Position numbers and translations under genes: made by a program. A stretch of DNA of 64,000 nt from Treponema sp. (GTDB taxonomy: Bacteria > Spirochaetota > Spirochaetia > Treponematales > Treponemataceae): contig JAFSJX010000105.1 of NCBI GenBank assembly GCA_017449285.1, positions 48,687-112,686 of the forward strand, read 5' to 3'. Below the pieces are notes generated by a model, which was given only the letters and a program-made list of their open reading frames with translations, searched no databases and was not told the DNA's origin. This document shows positions 29,274 to 36,328 of this stretch, one piece after another (position 1 is the first letter of the stretch; each line of letters starts with the position of its first letter).

Positions 29274-29987
29274 TTATCTTTTCTTCCCGAAGAGCCGCAG
29301 GAGCGCAAGCAGAAGATTGATAAAGTCCAGATACAGTTCCAGCGCGGCGATTATCGACACTTTTTTGTAGTCTGCGTTGCCGTTTGCGTACTGGGCGGTT
29401 TTGAGGATTTTTTGGGAATCGTAGGCGGTCAAGCCCGTAAAGATAACGACCGTAGCGACAGAAATCAAAATATTCAGCATGTTAAGCGGTGTCTTTGTAA
29501 TCAGCGAAATCACGCCGCCCACCACGGATGCAATAATCACGCCAAGCAAGCCCATCAAAAGATAGCGTCCGAGCGAAGTTAAGTCACGCTGAGTTCTTGC
29601 TCCGTACAGGCTCATCACCGTGAACAAAATTGCCGTCGTAAAGAATGCCATCGCAATTGAGTCAATCTGATAGACGAAAAAAATAGAAGAAAGCGTCATG
29701 CCGTTCAGCACCGCATAGGCGATAAAGCCAATTGTTGCCGCCGCCACGCTAATTTTGCGGATTGACGAAGAAAGCCAGATGACCAAACCAATTTCTGCGA
29801 TGGCAAGCACCGCCCAGCCAAGAATACCGTGACCGAAAATCAGTTTGAGCAAAACTGGGGAAGAAGCCGTTGCAAATGCGCTTGCCGCACTGATGAATAA
29901 AGCCAACGCCATCCAGCCATACGTCCGGCTGATAAATCTTGACTTCTCACTTTGCGAAAGAGTGGTAAGCGTCTGCGTTCCTTCCAT
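29274..29987 (-). CDS. Bax inhibitor-1/YccA family membrane protein
   Basis: Protein of 237 residues with seven predicted membrane helices and the family signature in the last helices (FTGLTAYDSQKIL, ALELYLDFINLLLALLRLFG). Family members act as pH-sensitive ion leak channels or modulate membrane proteases (YccA and FtsH). A good AAGGAG site lies before the ATG. It is the last chromosomal gene before the tRNA fragment and prophage. Confidence 0.93.
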   Translation of the reverse strand: MEGTQTLTTLSQSEKSRFISRTYGWMALALFISAASAFATASSPVLLKLIFGHGILGWAVLAIAEIGLVIWLSSSIRKISVAAATIGFIAYAVLNGMTLSSIFFVYQIDSIAMAFFTTAILFTVMSLYGARTQRDLTSLGRYLLMGLLGVIIASVVGGVISLITKTPLNMLNILISVATVVIFTGLTAYDSQKILKTAQYANGNADYKKVSIIAALELYLDFINLLLALLRLFGKKR

Positions 29988-30035
29988 CGGCTTCTCCTTT
30001 CTGAATCTATATAAAGTAAGTTGTTCTCAAAATAG

Positions 30036-30077
30036 TCGGGCTAGCCGAATTCGAATCGGCGACCCCTTGCCCCCCAG
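30036..30077 (-). other. 3' half of tRNA-Pro(GGG): prophage attachment-site remnant
   Basis: On the - strand a T arm with a 5-bp stem (GCCGA/TCGGC) and loop TTCGAAT is followed by acceptor strand TAGCCCG and discriminator A. Upstream of it are the variable loop GGGTC, the anticodon 3' stem GCAAG and a loop reading CTGGGGG, which fits a GGG proline anticodon. The 5' half (CGGGCTA acceptor, D arm, CTTGC stem) is not present further upstream, so homology stops at the anticodon loop. This is the expected state of a tRNA 3' half displaced by tyrosine-recombinase integration. The complete tRNA should lie at the other prophage end, beyond 64,000. Confidence 0.65.
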
Positions 30078-30281
30078 ACACCCGACGGGGAACATAAACA
30101 CATTGTATCTATAACACAACGCGTTGTCTAGCCCTGTTTTCTTTGCCCTTTTTTGCACTTTATTTACAAAATCCTTAACATTTTTTCAGCCGGACACAGC
30201 GTCCCGTAACACATAATTTTTTTTCGGCAACAGCCGAACAGAGAGGAAAAAACATCAGTTCTTCCCGCCCGGAAGACAAAA

Positions 30282-30311
30282 TTGACCACCGCAACACAAA
30301 TATGATACAGT
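30282..30311 (+). promoter_or_regulatory. Probable promoter of the small toxin-like gene
   Basis: TTGACC (30282-30287), an 18-bp spacer and TACAGT (30306-30311) preceded by TG at -15/-14 (extended -10). Transcription would start near 30318, just before the 5' arm of the long-range inverted repeat. The stretch 30080-30281 holds no gene that I can support. Confidence 0.5.
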
Positions 30312-30321
30312 GGGTATCGGA

Positions 30322-30560
30322 AACACGCTGGCACGGGTCAGTCGCACTCCCAAATCTTTTGTTTGGGGGCAGCCTATGAGGAATTATGAGAAAATAGTGC
30401 TTTGCATTATGATTATCAGTCTCGTAGTAGACGCGCTTAATTTACTCGCTAATGTGATGTAAAAAAGCAACCCGTCAGAAGCGGCAACTTCTAAGACGGG
30501 CATGTAAAAAAGTGTTCGACCACTGGGAGTGCGGCTGACGCTGGCGTGCTTCCTTTTTTT
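30322..30560 (+). ncRNA. Structured toxin-type mRNA with long-range 5'-3' pairing
   Basis: The 5' segment 30337-30352 pairs with 30524-30539 (16 nt, one G-U), and 30324-30328 with 30544-30548, enclosing the whole micro-ORF. Inside it, a hairpin (30349-30354 with 30362-30367) covers the ribosome site, and a second hairpin (30471-30481 with 30488-30500, two-base bulge) follows the stop. A T-run at 30553-30560 ends the unit. This layout matches type I toxin mRNAs, which are held inactive by end-to-end pairing. No antisense RNA promoter was identified with confidence. Confidence 0.5.
30376..30462 (+). CDS. 28-residue hydrophobic peptide, type I toxin-like
   Basis: The peptide starts MRNYEKIVLCIMIISLVV and forms one membrane helix with few charges. 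The pattern of Tyr-Glu near the N terminus followed by a helix resembles small holin-like/TxpA-type toxins of Firmicutes, but homology cannot be proven at this size. The G-rich ribosome site about 6 nt upstream is tied up in a leader hairpin. It is the first gene of the prophage and is enclosed by long-range inverted repeats. Confidence 0.55.
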   Translation: MRNYEKIVLCIMIISLVVDALNLLANVM

Positions 30561-30736
30561 TATTTCAGCAGCATTGTCGCCACCGAAAATGCGAGGGAAA
30601 CCACCGTGAGTGCCAAAAATGACACTGCGAACGGTTTGGAAAAGCCTTGCTTTGTTGCGATGCCGAAGATTACCAGAGCAATCAGAACGACATCAAGAAG
30701 GATTTTCACGCCCCCAAAAGAAAGCAGGTTTTGCAT
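30560..30736 (-). CDS. Small membrane protein (58 residues)
   Basis: The frame starts at the ATG 30734-30736, 5 nt after GGAGG, and ends at 30560. The protein begins MQNLLSFGGVKILLDVVLIA and has two hydrophobic helices separated by a basic turn with KQGFSKPF. It is convergent with the toxin-like gene, and its stop lies at the end of that gene's T-run. I know no family for it. It might belong with the toxin-like locus or be a separate phage membrane protein. Confidence 0.6.
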   Translation of the reverse strand: MQNLLSFGGVKILLDVVLIALVIFGIATKQGFSKPFAVSFLALTVVSLAFSVATMLLK

Positions 30737-30868
30737 CTTTTGCCTCCGCTACAAACCACTATAACCCACAATACCCGCGCCGTCAAGCGTCTTTTGCCCG
30801 CCATACAGCCATATATATCGCTATATACCGCTATATGCGTCATTTCCACCATTCCGGCATCTGTACTA

Positions 30869-31243
30869 TCACGCCTCTTTTGCCAGCGTCCTCCTTTTTT
30901 GAGGCGGAAGAGCTGCCTCTATGCCCTCCAAATACGCATCTATGCGCATCTGCGTTGCCGCATCGCACTTGCGGTAAATCCTGACCATATCCTGCTCTGC
31001 TGCCGTCAAGTCTGCCTTGCCGCTCTCTTTGCCTGTGATGAGCCAGTCGCACGACACGCCCATGTAGGCGGCAAGCCGCGCTATGTTCTCGCCTTTCGGG
31101 AGCGAATCGCCTTTTCTCCAGCCGAAATAAACGGCTTTAGTCCATTCACCGCCCGAAGCATCCTGCATCAGTGCCTCAATCGTGGTCTTGTGCTCCTTGC
31201 ACCACGCCTTGACACGACCGAAAAAATCTAGTGTTTCGTCCAT
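30869..31243 (-). CDS. CI-like phage repressor (HTH)
   Basis: Protein of 124 residues. An N-terminal helix-turn-helix domain (about 5-70) has the usual GxSLPKGENIARLAAYMGVSCDWLITG block, and is followed by a short helical C terminus (about 75-115) with no peptidase motif. It is divergent from the early operon, and the gap between them holds paired operator-like inverted repeats, so it is the likely lysogeny repressor. As it lacks a self-cleaving domain, induction may need another protein such as the BRO antirepressor. Confidence 0.85.
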   Translation of the reverse strand: MDETLDFFGRVKAWCKEHKTTIEALMQDASGGEWTKAVYFGWRKGDSLPKGENIARLAAYMGVSCDWLITGKESGKADLTAAEQDMVRIYRKCDAATQMRIDAYLEGIEAALPPQKRRTLAKEA

Positions 31244-31280
31244 TTTTTAAGGATTTCACAATTTTACATAAAAAACTAGA

Positions 31281-31360
31281 AAAAGTGCTACTTTTTTACT
31301 TGACAAAGTTTCGTAATTGCAATTATTATAATTTTAGAAAGTAGCAAAAACGATACTTTC
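31281..31360. promoter_or_regulatory. Early operator region with two inverted repeats and + strand promoter
   Basis: A promoter, TTGACA (31300-31305) and TATTAT (31324-31329, 18-bp spacer), reads into the early operon. It is flanked by AAAAGT-GCT-ACTTTT (31281-31295) and GAAAGTA-10 nt-TACTTTC (31337-31360). Both share AAAGT half-sites, so they are probably bound by the divergent repressor. Confidence 0.7.
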
Positions 31361-31385
31361 ACAAAATCACCTACAGGGGGAAAAT

Positions 31386-31565
31386 ATGACAGAAATCCCA
31401 AAAACACGGCAGGTTTCGCTCTCGGTCCCGCTCACGGAAAGCGAAAAAGAGGCGTTCGACCGCTTCTCGCTCGCCACCGGCTACAGGAAGGGGGCTTGGA
31501 TGCGGAACAAAATCATCGAGCAGCTCAGAAATGACGGCTACCTGCCGAAGGAGGAGCAAAAATGA
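31386..31565 (+). CDS. Small ribbon-helix-helix-like protein, first early gene
   Basis: Protein of 59 residues. The strand RQVSLSVPLTESEKEAFDRF followed by a helix, a short turn (ATGYRKGAW) and a second helix (MRNKIIEQLRND) fits the MetJ/Arc ribbon-helix-helix fold, so it is probably a DNA-binding regulator of early genes. A purine-rich AGGGGG site precedes the ATG, and its stop overlaps the next ATG by 4 bp. The function is inferred from the fold pattern only. Confidence 0.65.
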   Translation: MTEIPKTRQVSLSVPLTESEKEAFDRFSLATGYRKGAWMRNKIIEQLRNDGYLPKEEQK

Positions 31566-31690
31566 GCGTTTCGGCAATGAAAAGTCTTTTGGACGCAATA
31601 ATCCTGCTCGCAGAGAAGGAAAACACGATGGAAGGCAACGCGATTAAGCAGATTGCGATTGAGATTTCAAACAAACAGGAGGAAAAATGA
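31562..31690 (+). CDS. Small hypothetical protein (42 residues)
   Basis: It starts by ATGA overlap with the previous gene, with GGAGG upstream, and its stop overlaps the start of the antirepressor gene in the same way. The sequence is helical and amphipathic (MSVSAMKSLLDAIILLAEKE). The coupling on both sides is the main evidence that it is translated. Function unknown. Confidence 0.55.
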   Translation: MSVSAMKSLLDAIILLAEKENTMEGNAIKQIAIEISNKQEEK

Positions 31691-32643
31691 TGGACGGCGC
31701 GGCACTTATGAACTGGTCTTTCGGCGACACGCTGATTCGCACGGTGCGGAAAGACCAAAAGGGTACGCTAAATGAGCGTACCCTTTCAGAAGAGGAAGTG
31801 TGGTTCGTGGCAAAGGATGTCGCAACCGCGCTTGATTACAGAACGGCAGACGATATGACACGCTATCTTGACGAAGACGAGACCGCCAAATGCCCGGTCT
31901 CCACATCGGGCGGCGTGCAGGAAATGATTGTGATGAGCGAGGCGGGCGTCTACCACGCGGCGTTCATGAGCCGGAAGGAGAACGCAAAGGAGTTCCGCCG
32001 CTGGGTCACGGGCGAGGTGCTGCCGCAGATAAGGCGCACAGGGAGCTACGGACTTCCGGCGATTCAGGAAGACGGGCTTGCAAAGTTGCAGCGTTGGATC
32101 GTGACGCAAATCGACTCACGGCTTCCAAAAGCCCTGCCCTCACAGGACGCTGCGAAGACGAACGCGAGCGCGAAGCTCTTGCAGAAAGAAAACGAGATGC
32201 TGGGCCGCCTGGAAGAACTCGTGGATAAAGGACTTCTGAAAAAAGAGGACTTTCTTCCCGTCGTCATGGAGCTTGCGCGGCGTAGCCGCACATTGGAGCC
32301 GCTCGCAAAAATCAGGGAGCGCGACACCGAGGAGATAGCGGGAATCCTTTCCTTTGCAAATGCGCTGCTTGCAATCGACGCGTCCAAAAAAGCGTACGTG
32401 TATGTGGACGACCTGTACAAGGCATACGGAGAGCGCACGGAAAACCCCGTCACGCTGGTGACGTTCCGGCACCGCTTCGAGACGCTGTTCAGCGTTGAGT
32501 ACAGGGTGCTTGATTATGAGGGGCTTCCCCGCCCGGCATACTGCGGCATCTGCTGGAAAGCGGAGACTGCACAGGACGAAAAAAAAGCGATTCCCGCCAT
32601 CACTCAGGAATCGCAATCAACAGGAGGTAAGTCCCATGAATAA
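31687..32643 (+). CDS. BRO family antirepressor-like protein
   Basis: Protein of 318 residues. The N-terminal BRO/Bro-N domain (about 8-125) shows VWFVAKDVATALDYR, DEDETAKC, MIVMSEAGVYHAAF and RRWVTGEVLPQIRRTGSYGL, as in phage antirepressors. The C-terminal 190 residues form a separate helical/winged-helix region, possibly a KilA-C-like DNA-binding part. It would counteract the CI-like repressor. About 13 residues between the first strands and VWFVAKDV (QKGTLNERTLSEE) are unusual for the family and are encoded by a perfect palindrome. Confidence 0.85.
   Translation: MMDGAALMNWSFGDTLIRTVRKDQKGTLNERTLSEEEVWFVAKDVATALDYRTADDMTRYLDEDETAKCPVSTSGGVQEMIVMSEAGVYHAAFMSRKENAKEFRRWVTGEVLPQIRRTGSYGLPAIQEDGLAKLQRWIVTQIDSRLPKALPSQDAAKTNASAKLLQKENEMLGRLEELVDKGLLKKEDFLPVVMELARRSRTLEPLAKIRERDTEEIAGILSFANALLAIDASKKAYVYVDDLYKAYGERTENPVTLVTFRHRFETLFSVEYRVLDYEGLPRPAYCGICWKAETAQDEKKAIPAITQESQSTGGKSHE
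31758..31786. repeat. 12-bp perfect palindrome inside the antirepressor gene
   Basis: Arms AAAGGGTACGCT (31758-31769) and AGCGTACCCTTT (31775-31786) flank a 5-nt loop. It is read in frame as KGTLNERTLS. It may be an inserted palindromic element or an mRNA hairpin near the start of the gene. Confidence 0.8.
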
Positions 32644-32788
32644 GTACGAATACGTCACAAAAACGCTGTACATGACCATCATAGCACAAGAAGTGACGCA
32701 AGGCAAGAGCCGCATTGCGATATGGAACGCAATCTGTGCGCCCGCAAAAAAACACTGGCCGCTCCGCGTGGCAAGGAAGACAAAATGA
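32636..32788 (+). CDS. Small hypothetical phage protein (50 residues)
   Basis: The ATG at 32636 follows AGGAGG, and the gene overlaps the antirepressor end by 8 bp and the next gene by 4 bp (ATGA). The sequence begins MNKYEYVTKTLYMTIIAQEV and ends in a basic tail. No family is recognised; the position in the coupled early operon supports it as a real gene. Confidence 0.6.
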   Translation: MNKYEYVTKTLYMTIIAQEVTQGKSRIAIWNAICAPAKKHWPLRVARKTK

Positions 32789-33111
32789 CAAAAGAAGAAT
32801 TCAACATGGAGACAATCCGCTGCCAGCTCTCCTACATCACAGAGCTTTTGGAGTCGCTTCCCCGCAACGACAGCCCTGCGGAGCAGATTCCCGAGTACAT
32901 CACGATAGACCTTGCCGCAGAACTCAAAGGCGGCGCGTCGGTGAACACCTACAAGACACGCTATTTCCTCCAGCCGTGCGCCGGAACGAACAGCGTGAAA
33001 GTGGGCGGCAGAAAGTGCTGGAGAAAGCAGGACGTGCTTGAATGGCTGGAAATCGACGACAGCCACTTGGAAGAGTACGCCGCAAAATACGGCGTGAAGA
33101 TACAAAAATAG
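32785..33111 (+). CDS. Excisionase/MerR-like HTH protein
   Basis: Protein of 108 residues. An N-terminal helix (about 1-30) precedes a winged-helix segment (EYITIDLAAELKGGASVNTY...) ending in CWRKQDVLEWLEI, the pattern seen in excisionase and MerR-type DNA-binding proteins. It could act as a directionality factor or an early regulator. The ATG at 32785 is coupled to the previous stop. Confidence 0.65.
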   Translation: MTKEEFNMETIRCQLSYITELLESLPRNDSPAEQIPEYITIDLAAELKGGASVNTYKTRYFLQPCAGTNSVKVGGRKCWRKQDVLEWLEIDDSHLEEYAAKYGVKIQK

Positions 33112-33125
33112 AAAAGGAGACAAAA

Positions 33126-33587
33126 ATGAGCGACACGAACATCGTAGTCATCAAAGGAAGGCTCACCCGCACCGCCGAACTCAAATACACACAAGGGCAG
33201 CGGCCGTTCGTCAATTTCTCGCTTGCGGTGAACGATTCATTCAAGAACACGAACACCGGCGAATGGGAGAACCGCCCCAACTTCTTCGACGTGACCGTAT
33301 GGGGAAAATACGGCGAGAGCGTGGCCAAGTACATGACCAAAGGACGCGAGGTGCTGGTGACAGGACGCTTGCGCCAGGAACGCTGGCAGGGACAAGACGG
33401 AAAGACGCAGACCCGCGTGTGCGTCGTAAGCGAGAACATGGAGCTGCTGCGGGAATCCAAGGGAACGAAACAGCAGGGAGATTCATCCCCGTCACAGCCC
33501 AGCCCCACGCCGCCGGACGCGCCCAGTTTCGACAACCTTCCGCCGAGCGACGTGAACGGCTACACAGACCCGCAGCCAATATTCTAG
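33126..33587 (+). CDS. ssb: Single-stranded DNA-binding protein
   Basis: Protein of 153 residues with an OB fold (about 1-105: NIVVIKGRLTRTAELKYTQG, FVNFSLAVND, GKYGESVAKYMTKGREVLVTG) and a Pro/Ser-rich tail. The final residues (PQPIF) keep the terminal Pro-x-Phe type tip through which SSB contacts partner proteins, although it is less acidic than usual. AAGGAG precedes the ATG. It supports replication together with the primase-helicase downstream. Confidence 0.93.
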   Translation: MSDTNIVVIKGRLTRTAELKYTQGQRPFVNFSLAVNDSFKNTNTGEWENRPNFFDVTVWGKYGESVAKYMTKGREVLVTGRLRQERWQGQDGKTQTRVCVVSENMELLRESKGTKQQGDSSPSQPSPTPPDAPSFDNLPPSDVNGYTDPQPIF

Positions 33588-33611
33588 TAAAAAAAGAAAG
33601 GCTCAGAAAAG

Positions 33612-33815
33612 GTGAAGAAAAAGGCAGTCTATATCGACGAAATATGCTACCCCTCGATTTTTACGGCGGCGATTGATATGGAGATGTCATACCCTCATCT
33701 GTACGAGGCACTTCACAAGAACGACGGTGCGCCAACCGTCTACGGCGGGCATATAGTCATGCTCTCCGCATGGCTTTCGGCGCACCCGGAATACGAGATA
33801 GGAGATAAACCATGA
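33612..33815 (+). CDS. Small hypothetical protein upstream of parA
   Basis: Protein of 67 residues, probably GTG-started, whose stop overlaps the parA ATG (ATGA). It begins MKKKAVYIDEICYPSIFTAA and has a compact pattern with two helices and a hairpin (APTVYGGHIVMLSAWL). I recognise no family. Coupling to parA suggests a role in replication or partition control. Confidence 0.6.
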   Translation: MKKKAVYIDEICYPSIFTAAIDMEMSYPHLYEALHKNDGAPTVYGGHIVMLSAWLSAHPEYEIGDKP

Positions 33816-34543
33816 GAATAACCATCACCAACGGCAAGGGCGGCACCGGGAAGACCACGCTCACCACCTTTCTTGCGGAGCATCTGTTCAAGAAAGGATT
33901 CAATGTGCTGATGATAGACCTTGACCCGAGCTGCTCGCTTTCGGAGATTTTCGGCAGGGTGCTGTGCGACCAGAACTCACGCCAGCTGCTTTCCGGACAG
34001 AAAGTGCGCCCCTACAACATCAAGGCGAAGGGTTTCGGCAGAATTGACCTCATTCCCTCAGACCTTGACCTTGACCAGCTTGCAAACATGATGGACACAC
34101 AGCTGAAAATCCAGCTTAAAAAACAGGGCTTTTCCGACGACTACGACTTTATCCTGATAGACCCGCCGGGAACATGGAACGCGCAGACGCGCAACGCGGT
34201 CTTTGCCGCAGACAGCGTGGTAGTGGTGGGAAACTGCTCCCCGCTTGACCTCGCCGCAACGGAAAAATACTTCGCCAAGCTCTGCGAATGCTACCTTGAC
34301 GCAGACGTGACGATAGTGTGCAACTCATACAACAAAAAGGCAGACCCCGACAACATCTGGCAGAGATACCAGGACACGTTCCGAAACTACCTGCTCAAAA
34401 CGCCCATCCCCCGCCTCAATTCGCTCAAACGCATGGCGCACACGCCAGATTACGTCATCCGCGCGGACATCGCCGCAAAACTCGACGAATTCGTAGCGGC
34501 GGCAACGCTCGGAAAACTCACCGCGCAGGGGGAAGCAAAATGA
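33812..34543 (+). CDS. parA: ParA-family partition ATPase
   Basis: Protein of 243 residues with the deviant Walker A motif GKGGTGKTT near the N terminus, Walker A' (VLMIDLDPS) and Walker B (DFILIDPPG). It lacks the N-terminal HTH of large plasmid ParA proteins, so it is of the small type. It would segregate the prophage in an extrachromosomal state, together with the ParB-like proteins downstream. The HicAB pair lies antisense between it and parB. Confidence 0.9.
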   Translation: MRITITNGKGGTGKTTLTTFLAEHLFKKGFNVLMIDLDPSCSLSEIFGRVLCDQNSRQLLSGQKVRPYNIKAKGFGRIDLIPSDLDLDQLANMMDTQLKIQLKKQGFSDDYDFILIDPPGTWNAQTRNAVFAADSVVVVGNCSPLDLAATEKYFAKLCECYLDADVTIVCNSYNKKADPDNIWQRYQDTFRNYLLKTPIPRLNSLKRMAHTPDYVIRADIAAKLDEFVAAATLGKLTAQGEAK

Positions 34544-34548
34544 AAAGA

Positions 34549-34968
34549 TTATGTGCTGGCAGTCACTGCCGAATCGACATGCAGAAAGCTTTTGAGCGCG
34601 TCCTGGAACACGCGCGAGCAGTTCACGCCGTTCTCGTCGGCAAGGGAAGCGAGCCACGCGGGAAGCGAGACCGTCTTTTTGACGAACGACTCCTTGACAC
34701 GCGCACGGATTGGCGGCATGAACACCTCAATCAGCGCGGGAATCTGCCCGTTCTCAAGACGAATCGCGGTTATGGGCGACGGCGCGGGGATTTCCTCCCC
34801 GTCCTGCTCCATGCCGAAAAGGTGCAGTCCGAGGGCTTCGCGGGCGGCAGAAAGCGCGGTTTCCGTATCATCGGCGCAGGGAAGGCAGCCGGGCAAGTCG
34901 GGAAATTCAATGCTGATTCCGTCATCCGCATAGGTCAGCACGGCGACAAAAGAATACCTGTCTTTCAT
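34549..34968 (-). CDS. hicB: HicB-type antitoxin
   Basis: Protein of 139 residues. The N-terminal half has the HicB pseudo-RNase fold (YSFVAVLTYADDGISIEFPD, LPGCLPCADD, ALSAAREAL). The C-terminal part (about 95-130: VSLPAWLASLADENGVNCSR) is ribbon-helix-helix-like and would bind the operator. It follows hicA on the - strand, opposite to the surrounding phage genes, 5 bp from the parA stop. Confidence 0.88.
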   Translation of the reverse strand: MKDRYSFVAVLTYADDGISIEFPDLPGCLPCADDTETALSAAREALGLHLFGMEQDGEEIPAPSPITAIRLENGQIPALIEVFMPPIRARVKESFVKKTVSLPAWLASLADENGVNCSRVFQDALKSFLHVDSAVTAST

Positions 34969-34977
34969 ACAAACTCC

Positions 34978-35178
34978 TCAGCGGGGAAACTTCACGCCCG
35001 CCTGTCTCTCGATGCTTTTGAGCGTTCCAATCGGAATGTTCTTCTTCGGATGCGTGATGGTAACGCGCCCCTTCTTCACAGGATGCTTGAACTGGTGATG
35101 GTCTCCCACACAGGCGACCTCGTACCAGCCGTCAGCTTCGATAATCGCAATCACTTCTCTGGAAGAATAAGCCTTCAT
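34978..35178 (-). CDS. hicA: HicA-type mRNA interferase toxin
   Basis: Protein of 66 residues with the HicA double-stranded RNA-binding-like fold: SSREVIAIIEADGWYEV, HHQFKHPVKKGRVTITHPKK. The His in the GDHHQF stretch is the expected catalytic residue. HicA cleaves mRNAs and is neutralised by HicB. The toxin comes first in the operon, as is usual for HicAB. AAGGGG precedes the ATG, and a near-consensus promoter lies upstream. Confidence 0.9.
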   Translation of the reverse strand: MKAYSSREVIAIIEADGWYEVACVGDHHQFKHPVKKGRVTITHPKKNIPIGTLKSIERQAGVKFPR

Positions 35179-35199
35179 TCACGCGCCCCTTACGCTTTT

Positions 35200-35228
35200 A
35201 TAATACATAATAAATTACATACTGTCAA
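35200..35228 (-). promoter_or_regulatory. Promoter of hicAB
   Basis: On the - strand TTGACA (35223-35228), a 17-bp spacer and TATTAT (35200-35205) precede hicA. It lies back to back with the ribosome site of parB. Confidence 0.75.
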
Positions 35229-35246
35229 TATACAGGAGGAAGAAGC

Positions 35247-36089
35247 ATGAAACTGAACGCCACACAAACACACATAAAAGCACCGATAACGTCCCTTGTT
35301 GAGACAGGAAACGTCCGGCTTGAATACGATGAATTTGAAATTGCGGAACTCGCAAACTCAATCCGCCGGAACGGACTCTTGAACCCAATTACGGTAAAAC
35401 CGCCTGTCGAGAACGAGGACGGCATAAAGACTTATGAAGTCATAGCGGGCCATCGCCGTCTGCGCGCGCTCAAATGGCTGTGCGAAAAAGGCGATGACTT
35501 TTCGATGGTCGAAGTCTGCATCCGAACCGGCGACAAATGGGCGCTCCAGATGATAGAGAACATCCAGCGCACCGACCTTACCCACGAGGAAAAAGAAAAG
35601 GCGATTTCCCACATGCTGGAGCAGGGAATGAGCCAGAAAGAAATCGCAGAAACGCTTTCAAAGCCAATTCAGTACATCTCCGACATCGTGGCGGGGGCAA
35701 AAGTGCGAAAGAACGCCGAAAATGCGGGCGTTGACACTTCGGGCATCTCCACCAAGGCACTCTCACAAATCCGCTCTGTTCCACAAGAAGAAATCACGCC
35801 AGTCATCGAGGAGCTTAAAGAAAAAGGCGGCACCGTAAAAGCCGCCACGGAAATCCTGCACGACTTCAAGGGAGAAAGCGGCATAGAAATCCCGGAGATA
35901 GACGGCACTACTTTTGAGAGTAGTGACTTCAAAAAAGATTACTACCGCGTGTACGGCGAGTTTGATTTTTTGCACAAAAAACACCGCCTTTATCTTGAAG
36001 GAAAATATTCAAATGACAATGCGGATGACATCGCGCTCAAACTTCACAGTGTTCTGCCCGAAGTCACTTGGTTTGTCGAGGAAGCCTGA
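35247..36089 (+). CDS. parB: ParB-like DNA-binding protein, first copy
   Basis: Protein of 280 residues. A ParB/Srx N-terminal domain (about 10-120: NSIRRNGLLNPITVKP, EVIAGHRRLRALK, QMIENIQRTDLTHEEK) is followed by an HTH region (MSQKEIAETLSKPIQYISDI). The C-terminal 80 residues are not typical ParB. The GHRR box binds CTP in this family. AGGAGG precedes the ATG. The coding sequence contains one copy of the scattered palindrome (35906-35925). Confidence 0.88.
   Translation: MKLNATQTHIKAPITSLVETGNVRLEYDEFEIAELANSIRRNGLLNPITVKPPVENEDGIKTYEVIAGHRRLRALKWLCEKGDDFSMVEVCIRTGDKWALQMIENIQRTDLTHEEKEKAISHMLEQGMSQKEIAETLSKPIQYISDIVAGAKVRKNAENAGVDTSGISTKALSQIRSVPQEEITPVIEELKEKGGTVKAATEILHDFKGESGIEIPEIDGTTFESSDFKKDYYRVYGEFDFLHKKHRLYLEGKYSNDNADDIALKLHSVLPEVTWFVEEA
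35906..35925. repeat. Scattered prophage palindrome, copy 1 (inside parB)
   Basis: CACTACT-6 nt-AGTAGTG. It is read in frame as Thr-Thr-Phe-Glu-Ser-Ser. Related palindromes lie at 40196, 50416, 56656 and 63325. Confidence 0.75.
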
Positions 36090-36328
36090 TGGCAAACGGC
36101 AACTGGCAGTACATCGAAAGCGAGACTCTGAAACAGACGATTGCGTATGACAGGAATTCGGGCTGGCTTTTCTGCAAGGACGGCACAAAGTACAGCCCGA
36201 AAGAGCTTGCCAAAATCACAAAAAACTGGACTGGCGGGGCTGAAATCCCGCGCCAAGTCCACGTAATAAAAAAACTGTTCGGCGGCGAGATTGTTGCCGT
36301 CACAGAAAAAAAAGGAGACACAGAATGA
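36089..36328 (+). CDS. Hypothetical protein between two parB-like genes
   Basis: Protein of 79 residues starting at the ATG that overlaps the previous TGA by one base. It begins MANGNWQYIESETLKQTIAY and contains a short beta/helix pattern with KYSPKELAKITKN. Its stop overlaps the second parB-like gene. No family recognised; the coupling suggests a role in partition or replication. Confidence 0.6.
   Translation: MANGNWQYIESETLKQTIAYDRNSGWLFCKDGTKYSPKELAKITKNWTGGAEIPRQVHVIKKLFGGEIVAVTEKKGDTE

Noticed and set aside
30036..30135. Complete tRNA gene, possibly with a long variable arm, using the AGGGCTA at 30127-30133
   Set aside because: No D arm with GG and no 5' anticodon stem complementary to GCAAG can be found; only the 3' half folds.
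30223..30238. Hairpin TTCGGC-AACA-GCCGAA as a terminator
   Set aside because: The T-run lies before the stem on the + strand and becomes an A-run after it on the - strand, so it terminates neither direction.
34318..35250. Long + strand frame of 310 residues opposite hicBA
   Set aside because: It is Arg/His/Gly-rich, lacks a ribosome site and is the antisense shadow of hicB and hicA, which match known families.
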